Virus record (IMG/VR): IMGVR_UViG_3300049846_001995 | Location: 1 to 30,118 of that record | Reading direction: 5' to 3' (one strand) | DNA: 30,118 nucleotides | Source of the DNA: a virus | Shown: piece by piece, positions 7,121 through 13,805 of the stretch | Layout: each line of letters begins with the position of its first letter | How positions within the stretch are numbered: position 1 is the first letter of the stretch | Made by a program: the position numbers and the translations under genes | Notes under the pieces: generated by a model | Databases searched by the model: none | What the model saw: only the letters and a program-made list of their open reading frames with translations | What the model was told of the DNA's origin: nothing

Positions 7121-7217
7121 AAAAAAAAATTGCCCGACTGTCAACTGACGAAATCTCTTACGAGGGGATTTGTCGCATGAGGCCGCTAGACCTTTGCTTT
7201 ATTGACAAGTCGGGCTT
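7121..7217 (-). ncRNA. Candidate small structured RNA / attenuated leader (three-way junction with U-tract)
   Basis: Read on the minus strand, transcription should start near 7217 at the foot of a closing stem P1. GCCCGAC... (7215-7202) pairs with 7144-7132 for 13 bp with one bulged base. Inside are hairpin P3 (7197-7175, with AGGUC/GGCCU closing a UAGC tetraloop) and hairpin P2 (7174-7147, eight base pairs with one bulged C). The 3' arm of P1 is followed by AA and nine U (7129-7121). The P2 loop is CCCUCGUAAGA. A G-U pair in P3 on the minus strand would be a C-A mismatch on the plus strand, favouring minus; P2 is slightly better on the plus strand, so this is mixed. Nothing here matches an RNA family I know. 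Confidence 0.6.
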
Positions 7218-7232
7218 GGGTAAATTTATATT
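7202..7232 (+). promoter_or_regulatory. Putative rightward promoter for the primase operon
   Basis: A consensus -35 TTGACA (7202-7207) is followed after 19 nt by TATATT (7227-7232). The spacing is longer than ideal. It would start transcripts near 7239, 39 nt before the primase ATG, leaving the ACGAGGGG ribosome-binding motif in the leader. It overlaps the leftward promoter at 7225-7253, so both cannot be occupied at once. Confidence 0.4.
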
Positions 7233-7253
7233 TTAAATTCTAACATTTTTCAA
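7225..7253 (-). promoter_or_regulatory. Leftward sigma70-like promoter for the structured RNA and recombination operon
   Basis: On the minus strand: TTGAAA (7253-7248), exactly 17 nt, TATAAA (7230-7225). Each hexamer matches consensus in five of six positions. The predicted start is about 7216-7218, exactly where the P1 stem of the RNA element begins. No other promoter is visible between this and the Gp157-like gene, so it probably serves both the small RNA and the operon by read-through. Confidence 0.7.
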
Positions 7254-7277
7254 TTTAAAACGAGGGGAGCTACTTGA

Positions 7278-9503
7278 ATGGGCATCTTTGGAGATAATGC
7301 ACAAAAATTTTGGGAGTATGGTTTATCTGTCATTCCTGTTAATGGAAAGCGACCCTTTACAGATGATTTTCAAGAATGGAGCTTTAAGCCACAGACACAA
7401 AAAGAGATAGAAGATTTAATTAAAGCGCATGGCAATTGCAATATAGGATTAATTATGGGGCCGCAATCTGGCCTTTGTGCTTTTGACTTAGATGCTGATA
7501 AAAAATTCGAAAATGTGGCCCCTGGTATTACAGCTATAAGCGATGCTATCAAGGACATGCTTATACCTTCTCCTTGTGAAAAAAAAGGAAGCAAAGGATT
7601 TACCGCTCTATTTAAACACTCTGATCTTCCAAATGTATCTAGACGATATATGGGGCAACAGATTTTCGATTTCATTTCAGAAAGAAAAATGATCGTTATC
7701 CCGCCTTCTATCCATCCCGATACGGGGAAGCCTTTTGAATGGGTAAACGGTATAAATATAATAGACGTTCTAGATGATTTGCCTGAATTTCCAAAAGATT
7801 TACTTTTTAAAATAACCGATTTTGTTGATAGCGTTAATAAAAATAGCGACGGTAACAACAAAAAATCTGGAAGAAATGAAATTTTAAAAAGCTATGTCTG
7901 CGCCATTATGGAGAAACACAGCACCGATGAAGTCGTAAGATTAGTAATAAGAAAAGATAAAATTCTTCATCCTAAAAATCCATTATTTTCTGATCCAGGT
8001 GAATTTAAAACTACAGAGGAAGAAGTCAACGCATTTGGGTTTGTAACTTCTATTAAAAAAACAATTTATAGAGAGAAGGGTCGTAGAGGAGAAAAAGTTA
8101 ATACTATAGTTGAACAAAAAATTTATCCCGATAAAGATTTTGGATTTTTTAAAATTGTTGAAAGTAGAAATGGATCTACAAAAGAAGTTCCTCAATATAT
8201 AGAGCTTGCAAATTTCATGAAAAATGAAAACGGTTTCATTCATAATGAATCTTTAGATTATATTTACAAAAATAATTATTATCAGTCTGTGTCGGAGGAT
8301 TTTTTGCGAAATGAAATAGTAAAAATGACACTAGATAAATCATCACCTAGACAGGTTTCGCAGTTTCTCCAAACGACTCAAGATCGTTGTTATAAAAATA
8401 TAAAAGAAATAGAGTGCGCATTTGAAGGAAAAATAAATCTTAAAAATGGAATTTTGGATATTAAAACAATGACACTATCTCCTCATGTTCCAGATATTTT
8501 TAGATCTTATATTTTAGATTATGAATTTGACCCCGATGCTGATTGTCCAAAAACATTAGATTTTTTAAATTATATTTTTGAAGGAGATAAGGATTTGTCG
8601 GCGGCATCATTTATTCCAATTGGTTATTCATTGGCTGGAGGTAATCCCTGGCTCCATAAAGCGTTTATATTATATGGAGAAGGCCGGAACGGTAAGTCCA
8701 CATATCTCGATTTAATAATGAGTATTTTAGGAGAAAAAAATTTTTCTTCAGTATCTATGAAGGATATTGCAAAGCCATTTAGTACCATTCTAATGCATAA
8801 AAAGCTTGCCAATATAGTTGAAGAAACTCCTACCAAGCATATAGATGCAGAAGCATTCAAGGCTATTGTTGGCGGTGGTCATGTTAATATGGCATTTAAG
8901 GGTAAAGATGAGTTTAGTGCAAAATTAACTGCTAGGTTGATTTTTGCCTGTAATAAACTTCCATCGTTTGCCGATTTCTCGTCTGGTCTAGAAGAAAGAC
9001 TCTGCATAATTCCATTTAAGAAATGGATACCGCCCGAAGAAAGAATACCAGAGATGGTAAATCTTCTAAAACAAGAAAGATCAGGTATTTTAAATAGGGC
9101 AATTCAAGAATATAAAAAAGTATTAACTAACAAAAGTCTGCCAAGAGTTGCAGCTATTGATAGTGCTTTTGATGAATACAAAAGAGAATCTGATTCCATC
9201 TACTGGTGGGCCTGCGAATGCCTTGAACAAGGGGCGCCATCTTCTTTTTTAGAGACCGAATTTTTATACACAATGTTTGTTGATGATATGAAATATAAGG
9301 TAAAAAATTTACCTCAATTTCAGTCGTTTGCTAAAAGACTAGGCGCAGTAATTAAGAGTAAATTTACTGACAGATCGACAAATCAATCTGTCAGGTTATC
9401 TGTCAATAATGGGTCCAAAAGAGGGGTCTCGGGATTAAAATATAACTCCTCAAACAATAATGCCAAAAAAATAAGCTATTTTGACAGTTTTACTGACAGA
9501 TGA
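7278..9503 (+). CDS. Primase-polymerase / SF3 helicase fusion (replication protein)
   Basis: 741 residues. The N-terminal Prim-Pol domain (~1-175) has GLSVIPVNGKRP, the acidic pair in FDLDAD (D70, D72), a GSKGFTALF segment where many relatives have a His motif, and PPSIHPDTGKPFEW. A middle region is followed by a D5_N-type segment and an SF3 helicase. Walker A is GEGRNGKST (~466-474), Walker B-like VEETP is near 511, and motif C FACNKLP is near 553. The enzyme should prime and unwind phage DNA. ATG 7278 has ACGAGGGG at 7260-7267. It is the first gene of the rightward early unit. The last ~50 codons contain CTGACAGAT-type repeats that continue into the origin-like region. The Prim-Pol motif variation should be checked by alignment. 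Confidence 0.9.
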   Translation: MGIFGDNAQKFWEYGLSVIPVNGKRPFTDDFQEWSFKPQTQKEIEDLIKAHGNCNIGLIMGPQSGLCAFDLDADKKFENVAPGITAISDAIKDMLIPSPCEKKGSKGFTALFKHSDLPNVSRRYMGQQIFDFISERKMIVIPPSIHPDTGKPFEWVNGINIIDVLDDLPEFPKDLLFKITDFVDSVNKNSDGNNKKSGRNEILKSYVCAIMEKHSTDEVVRLVIRKDKILHPKNPLFSDPGEFKTTEEEVNAFGFVTSIKKTIYREKGRRGEKVNTIVEQKIYPDKDFGFFKIVESRNGSTKEVPQYIELANFMKNENGFIHNESLDYIYKNNYYQSVSEDFLRNEIVKMTLDKSSPRQVSQFLQTTQDRCYKNIKEIECAFEGKINLKNGILDIKTMTLSPHVPDIFRSYILDYEFDPDADCPKTLDFLNYIFEGDKDLSAASFIPIGYSLAGGNPWLHKAFILYGEGRNGKSTYLDLIMSILGEKNFSSVSMKDIAKPFSTILMHKKLANIVEETPTKHIDAEAFKAIVGGGHVNMAFKGKDEFSAKLTARLIFACNKLPSFADFSSGLEERLCIIPFKKWIPPEERIPEMVNLLKQERSGILNRAIQEYKKVLTNKSLPRVAAIDSAFDEYKRESDSIYWWACECLEQGAPSSFLETEFLYTMFVDDMKYKVKNLPQFQSFAKRLGAVIKSKFTDRSTNQSVRLSVNNGSKRGVSGLKYNSSNNNAKKISYFDSFTDR

Positions 9504-9680
9504 CTGACACTTATTGACAGATTAAAAACTCGATCTGTCAGTAACTAAGTTATTTATTTTATTACATTTTTTAATTTTTACTGACAGATTGACACTTCTT
9601 TTTCAATATTTAACAAATAAAAAATAAATATTAAATAAATATATCAGCCGGATATTGAAAAACATCTGTCAATCTGTCAG
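9366..9680. repeat. Iteron-like CTGACAGAT repeats, candidate replication origin
   Basis: The 10-mer ACTGACAGAT occurs at 9366-9375, 9492-9501 and 9580-9589, with its complement at 9533-9542. Nine-base versions ATCTGTCAG lie at 9386-9394 and 9672-9680. Partial copies lie at 9398-9406, 9481-9487, 9503-9510, 9514-9522, 9589-9595 and 9664-9671. They start in the 3' end of the primase-helicase gene and fill most of the 319-nt gap after it (9504-9822), which holds no convincing gene. The gap is very AT-rich. Iterons, an AT-rich core and adjacency to a replication gene are typical of origins; repressor operators are the alternative. Confidence 0.6.
9581..9680. repeat. Long imperfect inverted repeat, 30-nt arms
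   Basis: Arms 9581-9610 and 9651-9680 match at 26 of 30 positions when one is reverse-complemented: 14 identical bases (CTGACAGATTGACA), a short divergent patch, then TTTTTCAATAT. A 40-nt, almost purely A/T spacer separates them. It could extrude as a cruciform or form a replication or regulatory structure. Confidence 0.7.
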
Positions 9681-9805
9681 CGTAAATTGTCACTTTATAA
9701 AAAGTAGAAAATCTTAAATTGTCTTACATAAATTAATAATGCTATGCGATATAAAAGATTTATTGAATACTTTAATTTTTAATAATAAAAAAATTTCCAC
9801 TAACA

Positions 9806-9814
9806 CACGAGGGG
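9806..9814 (+). promoter_or_regulatory. CACGAGGGG ribosome-binding motif
   Basis: The same CACGAGGGG as before the Gp157-like gene, eight bases before ATG 9823. It fixes the start of that gene and links it to the early set sharing this motif. Confidence 0.6.
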
Positions 9815-9822
9815 TCTTTTAA

Positions 9823-10161
9823 ATGGAAAAAGTTTTATTATGCCCAAATTGTCCTGATAGTGTTTGTAATCATTTTTATACTTTAGAAGTAATGCAAGGT
9901 ACTGATGATTATTTAGCCATAAATAAAATTATAGTTGATCGCGATTTAAAAATAATAAAAACACCTCTAGTCGAAAAAAGATCAAATAGAACCAGGAATG
10001 GTGAATTAGAGTTTAGATTTACTTTTAGCTGTGAAAACTGTAACGGCATATGGACTAAGGAATTTGGTTTTCATAAAGGTTCTTATTTAGAAAATGACAA
10101 ATTTTTGCAAAAAGACGCCGCCCAAGGATGGAATATCCCGGCACAGCAATCTAATCACTAA
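9823..10161 (+). CDS. Small cysteine-rich zinc-binding protein (112 aa)
   Basis: Cysteines C7, C10 and C15 (CPNCPDSVC) at the N-terminus and a CENCNGIW knuckle near residue 70 form a probable split zinc ribbon; the rest is beta-rich and charged. The start is fixed by CACGAGGGG eight bases upstream. It is the first gene after the origin-like region. Family and partner are not recognised; a nucleic-acid or protein-binding role is possible. The last 68 nt overlap the next gene in another frame. Confidence 0.65.
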   Translation: MEKVLLCPNCPDSVCNHFYTLEVMQGTDDYLAINKIIVDRDLKIIKTPLVEKRSNRTRNGELEFRFTFSCENCNGIWTKEFGFHKGSYLENDKFLQKDAAQGWNIPAQQSNH

Positions 10162-10417
10162 AATTAAGCGCATATCTGGCTATCCTGTCACGCATCCAAT
10201 CTATGGCGACGTTCTAGTGTCCTTAAGAGAAAAATCTGACTCCGTGGCTATTAGGCGATTTAAAGGCGACATTCCAATTTTTATAGAATCAGATATTTTT
10301 TTCGAGACCCTAGACTGGACCGTAGAAATTATGCAATGTGTTGATTTAGATGATATGTGCTTGAAGGCAAAATATCTTTTAAATAAATTTGATTCCATCA
10401 AGGAGAGCAAAAAATGA
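10094..10417 (+). CDS. Hypothetical phage protein (107 aa)
   Basis: Only ATG 10094 gives a start near the beginning; no later ATG, GTG or TTG precedes the likely folded core (KRISGYPVTHPIYGDVLVSLREKSDSVAIRRF). The first ~20 residues lie inside the preceding gene and look like carry-over. The core appears beta-rich, followed by helices (DDMCLKAKYLLNKFDSI). It overlaps the lipoprotein gene by 4 nt (ATGA), so the run of genes is translationally coupled. No family is recognised. Confidence 0.55.
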   Translation: MTNFCKKTPPKDGISRHSNLITKIKRISGYPVTHPIYGDVLVSLREKSDSVAIRRFKGDIPIFIESDIFFETLDWTVEIMQCVDLDDMCLKAKYLLNKFDSIKESKK

Positions 10418-10653
10418 AACACATTTTAATGATTTTACTTCTTACAAGCTGTGGACGAAAAGACACACTGGTTTATCAAGCCCAGACGGTACCGCCAACG
10501 CAACAGCAGTGCTATTTGATTCCTGTCATCAACCATTCTTGTTACGTTGATCCTAGGTGCCTTTACGCTATCTGTACGCTGTGGTATCAGGACGGCACTC
10601 AAGCCACGATGTGCACTAATAATCCATTACAGCCAAAGCAAGTGTGTCAATAA
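10414..10653 (+). CDS. Small cysteine-rich lipoprotein (79 aa)
   Basis: The N-terminus MKHILMILLLTSC is a very short signal peptide with lipobox L-T-S-C13, followed by GRKD; mature protein would be lipid-anchored, most likely to the outer membrane. The mature part has six more Cys (QQCYLIPVINHSCYVDPRCLYAICTLW...MCTNN...VCQ), suggesting disulfides in the periplasm. A Shine-Dalgarno (GGAG) lies in the end of the previous gene. Phage lipoproteins of this size act in superinfection exclusion or as outer-membrane spanins; neither can be assigned. The gene is evidence for a Gram-negative host. Confidence 0.7.
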   Translation: MKHILMILLLTSCGRKDTLVYQAQTVPPTQQQCYLIPVINHSCYVDPRCLYAICTLWYQDGTQATMCTNNPLQPKQVCQ

Positions 10654-10713
10654 TTCATAAATGGTTAAAAAAGTGGAAAAATTTATTTATAGAATGTTAA
10701 GTAATCCGGACAA

Positions 10714-10722
10714 ACGAGGGGG
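10714..10722 (+). promoter_or_regulatory. ACGAGGGGG ribosome-binding motif
   Basis: ACGAGGGGG lies five bases before ATG 10728, the fourth copy of the early-gene motif at a start codon. The 74-nt gap before the gene (10654-10727) shows no clear promoter. Confidence 0.6.
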
Positions 10723-10727
10723 AAAAT

Positions 10728-10997
10728 ATGACAAAATGGATATTTTATTTATTAGCTATAGCGTCAGCGCTTTTTGCTGGATATAAGCTCGGACAATCAA
10801 CTGTAAAAAAAGAAATGTCGATGATGATGGAGCTAGATGCCATAGCAAAACGACAAGCCGATAAAATGGCAAAAAAAGCATATGTTTTGGTTTATAAAAA
10901 CAAAAAAGATATTTATTTTACTTCCCAGGATAGAGTTGATTCTTTCATAAAAGCAAATTCTGAAAAAATAGATAGAGTCTGGTCTTGTAATTTATGA
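10728..10997 (+). CDS. N-terminally membrane-anchored small protein (89 aa)
   Basis: One N-terminal transmembrane segment (WIFYLLAIASALFAGYKLG, residues 4-22) is followed by a helical, Met-rich charged part (KKEMSMMMELDAIAKRQADKMAKKAYV) and a short globular end. This is the layout of an inner-membrane protein with a soluble tail, comparable with i-spanins or exclusion proteins, and it follows a lipoprotein gene. It has its own strong ribosome-binding motif and overlaps the next gene by 4 nt. Family not recognised. Confidence 0.6.
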   Translation: MTKWIFYLLAIASALFAGYKLGQSTVKKEMSMMMELDAIAKRQADKMAKKAYVLVYKNKKDIYFTSQDRVDSFIKANSEKIDRVWSCNL

Positions 10998-11398
10998 GAC
11001 CGGAGAAAAAAATAAATATAGAACAATTGAGAAAATTGATGGTTTTTAATCCTACTGCAGAAGAAGTCGCGGGATTTTTTAACTGCTCATCGGATTCGAT
11101 AACAAGAAAAATAAAGAATTTATATAATTGTAGTTTTATAGAATATAAGAAAAGAAATAATTCTAAAAAAACAATAAGAAAACAATTTTTTGAAGAATTA
11201 AATAAAATGATAACTTATCATGATCCCTATGACGATTGTTCTGGATGTCGACGCAGATTAAAATTAACAATAGAAAGACATACAAAGAATGCGGCAAATG
11301 AATATATAAGAGCAATGAGAAAAAAGTGGGGAGAATACACTGAAACAAAAATAGCTTATAATAATTTAACAAGAGATTTAATAAGGAGGAAAAAATGA
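10994..11398 (+). CDS. Helix-turn-helix DNA-binding protein candidate (134 aa)
   Basis: Residues ~8-50 read LRKLMVFNPTAEEVAGFFNCSSDSITRKIKNLYN, a plausible helix-turn-helix (turn at CSSD, recognition helix SITRKIKNL). The C-terminal part is basic and helical with an isolated CSGC pair. ATG overlaps the upstream stop (ATGA). It could be a regulator of this operon or a small terminase-like DNA-binding protein; its position among accessory genes favours regulation. Role is inference. Confidence 0.6.
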   Translation: MRPEKKINIEQLRKLMVFNPTAEEVAGFFNCSSDSITRKIKNLYNCSFIEYKKRNNSKKTIRKQFFEELNKMITYHDPYDDCSGCRRRLKLTIERHTKNAANEYIRAMRKKWGEYTETKIAYNNLTRDLIRRKK

Positions 11399-11595
11399 AA
11401 AGAGATAAATTTTCTGCGAAGTCTTTAAAAGAAACACTATGGGAAACCTTAAGTGAATTAAGGGTTAATGAAATTGATCCTAAAAAAGCTAATGCAATTG
11501 CGGCTCAATCTAGGGAATTAATGCGAGTAGTTGCCTTGGAGCTTAGAGCTGCCCAAATGCTAAATAAAAAACCTAGTGAAAAACTTTTATCTTAA
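11395..11595 (+). CDS. Conserved-looking small phage protein (66 aa)
   Basis: A strong Shine-Dalgarno (AAGGAGG) precedes ATG 11395, which overlaps the upstream stop. The sequence is one helical hairpin in outline: SLKETLWETLSELRVNEIDPKKANAIAAQSRELMRVVALELRAAQML. Small phage proteins with the pattern 'LWETL...DPKxAxAxxxQxRE' are frequent near replication genes, but the function is not known to me. Likely dimeric by its helical pattern. Confidence 0.6.
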   Translation: MKRDKFSAKSLKETLWETLSELRVNEIDPKKANAIAAQSRELMRVVALELRAAQMLNKKPSEKLLS

Positions 11596-11666
11596 ATGAC
11601 TAACCTATTTTCACCAGACTGAAAACTTAAAGGAGAGATGTAGGAAAATTGGTAAGGAGCAAAAAT

Positions 11667-12011
11667 ATGGATCTTAAATCGCCGAGAGAGTTTTGGATAT
11701 TTAAGGGGACGTCTTGTCATGGGGATCATTTTGAATACTGCTTAGAAGACGATCAACAAATAAAAACTAAGCCTTGTGGTTTTTATGATTTAGTTTCTGC
11801 AAACGACTCTATTGAAGGCGGCATTCACGTCATCGAGAAGTCCGCCTACGACGCCTTACTTAAAGTTACGCAAGAACAGGAAGCGGAGATTGAGGAACTC
11901 AAAATCCGCCTAGAGGACCGCGAGCAAGAGTATGATAAGAAGTTTAAAGAGCTAGAGGCTTTACGCTTGGCTTTACGTTCTGGAGCAATAGGAAATTTAG
12001 GAGAAAAATAA
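11667..12011 (+). CDS. Hypothetical protein with C-terminal coiled coil (114 aa)
   Basis: I start at ATG 11667, seven bases after AAGGAG (11654-11659); the upstream TTG at 11649 would sit before that site and is unlikely. The N-terminal ~60 residues look globular (FWIFKGTSCHGDHFEYCLED, IEGGIHVIEKSAYDALL); the C-terminal half is a coiled coil (QEQEAEIEELKIRLEDREQEYDKKF...). Not recognised. Codon usage in this gene is somewhat more GC-rich than its neighbours. Confidence 0.6.
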   Translation: MDLKSPREFWIFKGTSCHGDHFEYCLEDDQQIKTKPCGFYDLVSANDSIEGGIHVIEKSAYDALLKVTQEQEAEIEELKIRLEDREQEYDKKFKELEALRLALRSGAIGNLGEK

Positions 12012-12012
12012 A

Positions 12013-13188
12013 ATGAAAAAATTTAATTGGTATTTAATCGGTAAATATCTTGTTGGAGTCGGCGCCGCAATAACTCTTATTGGCTTAACATTAATTAACC
12101 TTTATGAAGATTATCGCCCGAGAGAATATGTACAATGGTCGATGCTAAATGGCGAGCCTGATATTCTAGGAACTGTTAAATCAAATAAGAAAACGGCTGA
12201 GGCCAGGGCATTCGATGGCATAGTTTGGGAAGAAAACATTAAATTTTATGCACAAGTAGAGCCTCAGCCCGTGGATTGGTCTGGTGTATGGGATTCGATG
12301 ACAAAAATGTTTGCAAGCTGTTCGGGTGGATCTCCACAGAATCCACAACCCAATCCACAGCCGGCGCCAAATCCACCTAATCAAAACTATCCTGCCCAAC
12401 AATTAGATTGGGGATACCAGAAAATACAAGGCATGGAGGCTAATCAAATTAATCAAGGTGAAGGGATTACCGTTTGTATAACGGACACTGGAATAGATTT
12501 ATCTCATCCCGATTTAGTTATATCTAAATTTATTTCATTTTCCGGCCCATACTCTCCGAGGCATGGACATGGCACCCATGTTGCGGGAATTATTGCGGCC
12601 CAAGACAATGGATACGGGACCAAAGGCGTTGCTCCAAGGGCAAAATTAATTTCTGCCCAAGTTTTAGGAGCTGATGGGAGCGGTTCGTTAGACGGGATAG
12701 CCGAAGGAATAAAATGGTGCGTTGATAGTGGCGCGCAGATTATCAATATGTCCTTGGGTGGCGGTGGGCCAACTCAGCTTATGTATCAAACCCTGCTTTA
12801 TGCTACTCAAAAAGGAGTAAAGGTTATTGCCGCCGCCGGAAACGATGGCGGCCAGACAAACTTTCCAGCCGCTTATCAAATGAACGGACTTTTTGCGATT
12901 TCTGCAACAGACCAAAATGATTCGATTACTAGATTTTCGTCTAGAGGCAAAATTGAATTTGCGGCCCCAGGTCTTGATATTTTATCAAGTATTCCGATGA
13001 GCGGCTGTGAGATATGCTCGGGCAATACGGGATGGGGTAGAATGAGTGGAACTTCTATGGCAACGCCGTATGTATCGGGCGCGATGGCATTGGCTTTGAG
13101 TTCAAAAAGGTCAATTAAAGCTGATCCTATAGGAATTCAGCCATACTATGGATTTGGAAGAATTAATGCGCTAAAATCGGTGCAATGA
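12013..13188 (+). CDS. Membrane-anchored subtilisin-like serine protease (S8)
   Basis: 391 residues. A single N-terminal transmembrane segment (~8-30, YLIGKYLVGVGAAITLIGLT) is followed by an 80-residue region, a Pro/Asn-rich linker (~105-128), and a complete subtilase domain. The triad is Asp158 in TDTGID, His186 in HGHGTHVAG and Ser348 in GTSMATP; the oxyanion Asn277 is in AAGNDGG. The protease would sit in the inner membrane with the catalytic part in the periplasm, unless processed. No pro-domain of the usual type is obvious. ATG follows AGGAG by nine bases. It lies in an accessory run of small membrane and lipid-anchored genes, so a host-envelope or competitor role is more likely than virion assembly. 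Confidence 0.9.
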   Translation: MKKFNWYLIGKYLVGVGAAITLIGLTLINLYEDYRPREYVQWSMLNGEPDILGTVKSNKKTAEARAFDGIVWEENIKFYAQVEPQPVDWSGVWDSMTKMFASCSGGSPQNPQPNPQPAPNPPNQNYPAQQLDWGYQKIQGMEANQINQGEGITVCITDTGIDLSHPDLVISKFISFSGPYSPRHGHGTHVAGIIAAQDNGYGTKGVAPRAKLISAQVLGADGSGSLDGIAEGIKWCVDSGAQIINMSLGGGGPTQLMYQTLLYATQKGVKVIAAAGNDGGQTNFPAAYQMNGLFAISATDQNDSITRFSSRGKIEFAAPGLDILSSIPMSGCEICSGNTGWGRMSGTSMATPYVSGAMALALSSKRSIKADPIGIQPYYGFGRINALKSVQ

Positions 13189-13313
13189 AATGGATTATAT
13201 TATTTATGTTAATTGTGTTAGTTTCTTGTCTTAGTTCTAGAAACTATGAGTTGATTCACGAGCCATGTAAATGTGAGTGTCCAGATTATTATTTTGAGGA
13301 AGATGTCGAATGA
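13185..13313 (+). CDS. Short lipoprotein (42 aa)
   Basis: ATG 13185 overlaps the protease stop, and TGA ends at 13313, overlapping the next ATG. The signal peptide MKWIILFMLIVLVSC has lipobox L-V-S-C15, followed by SSRNYELIHEP and a cysteine cluster (CKCEC). The mature lipoprotein would be only 28 residues. Such tiny lipoproteins include Rz1-type outer-membrane spanins, but this one is not proline-rich. Tight coupling to the protease gene suggests a joint function. Confidence 0.6.
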   Translation: MKWIILFMLIVLVSCLSSRNYELIHEPCKCECPDYYFEEDVE

Positions 13314-13507
13314 AGCTTTTTAAATTAAGAGAAATCATAGAGGAATCTCTTGATAGAGTTTTATCTGATCTTCAAAAACCAAATTTATCTGAGATCCATC
13401 ATTACTATTTAATCGGATTAAAGGATTCTTACGCATATACTTTAGATATGTGTAAAATCTTAGAGGCCAAGGAAGGGCAGCTAGTTCAGGATGAATGCGA
13501 CGGATGA
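13310..13507 (+). CDS. Small hypothetical helical protein (65 aa)
   Basis: Starts inside the lipoprotein stop (ATGA) with GAGGA a few bases upstream. The sequence is mostly helical: IEESLDRVLSDLQKPNLSEIHHYYLIGLKDSYAYTLDMCKIL. No signal, no membrane segment, no recognised family. It is part of a tightly overlapping run of five small genes from 13185 to 13956. Confidence 0.5.
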   Translation: MKLFKLREIIEESLDRVLSDLQKPNLSEIHHYYLIGLKDSYAYTLDMCKILEAKEGQLVQDECDG

Positions 13508-13805
13508 ATTAGAGATATTGAGAAATAAAATTAATTGTTTGATGTCGAAGCGCTATCAAACAAAGATGAAACTTAGAAAACATTTTCATTCATTAGAACC
13601 TTGGGAAGTTGAAAAACACCATCTTAAAATAAAAAAAATAAATGAAGAAATAGAAGAGTTAACAATGATTCGCGATGATCTTTACGCCGATATTAGGCGT
13701 GAGGAGCGGATTAAAAAGAAAATGGTCGAGGATAATCATATTCCGGACCTACCTCTAGGTGCAAGGCCGCTTTCTTTGGTGTTAAAATTGCCTGATGAGA
13801 GATAA
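13491..13805 (+). CDS. Small coiled-coil protein (104 aa)
   Basis: Overlaps the previous gene by 17 nt. Nearly the whole protein is charged helix, with heptad-like segments (LEILRNKINCLMSKRYQTKMKLRKHF; HHLKIKKINEEIEELTMIRDDLYADI), then a short Pro/Leu tail (IPDLPLGARPLSLVLKLP). Probably oligomeric. No function can be assigned. Confidence 0.55.
   Translation: MNATDELEILRNKINCLMSKRYQTKMKLRKHFHSLEPWEVEKHHLKIKKINEEIEELTMIRDDLYADIRREERIKKKMVEDNHIPDLPLGARPLSLVLKLPDER

Noticed and set aside
7177-7236. 19-codon frame after ACGAGGGG inside the RNA element
   Set aside because: No plus-strand promoter upstream is visible, the peptide has no recognisable features, and the segment is better explained as the structured RNA. 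It remains a weak alternative as a leader peptide.
9739-9822. 27-codon frame ending directly before ATG 9823
   Set aside because: No Shine-Dalgarno and strongly AT-driven sequence; the end position can be chance.
9504-9822. tRNA or CRISPR array in the intergenic region
   Set aside because: Repeats are short, in both orientations and without equal spacers; no cloverleaf can be drawn.
10654-10727. Possible promoter (TAGAAT at 10690-10695)
   Set aside because: No -35 match at proper distance.
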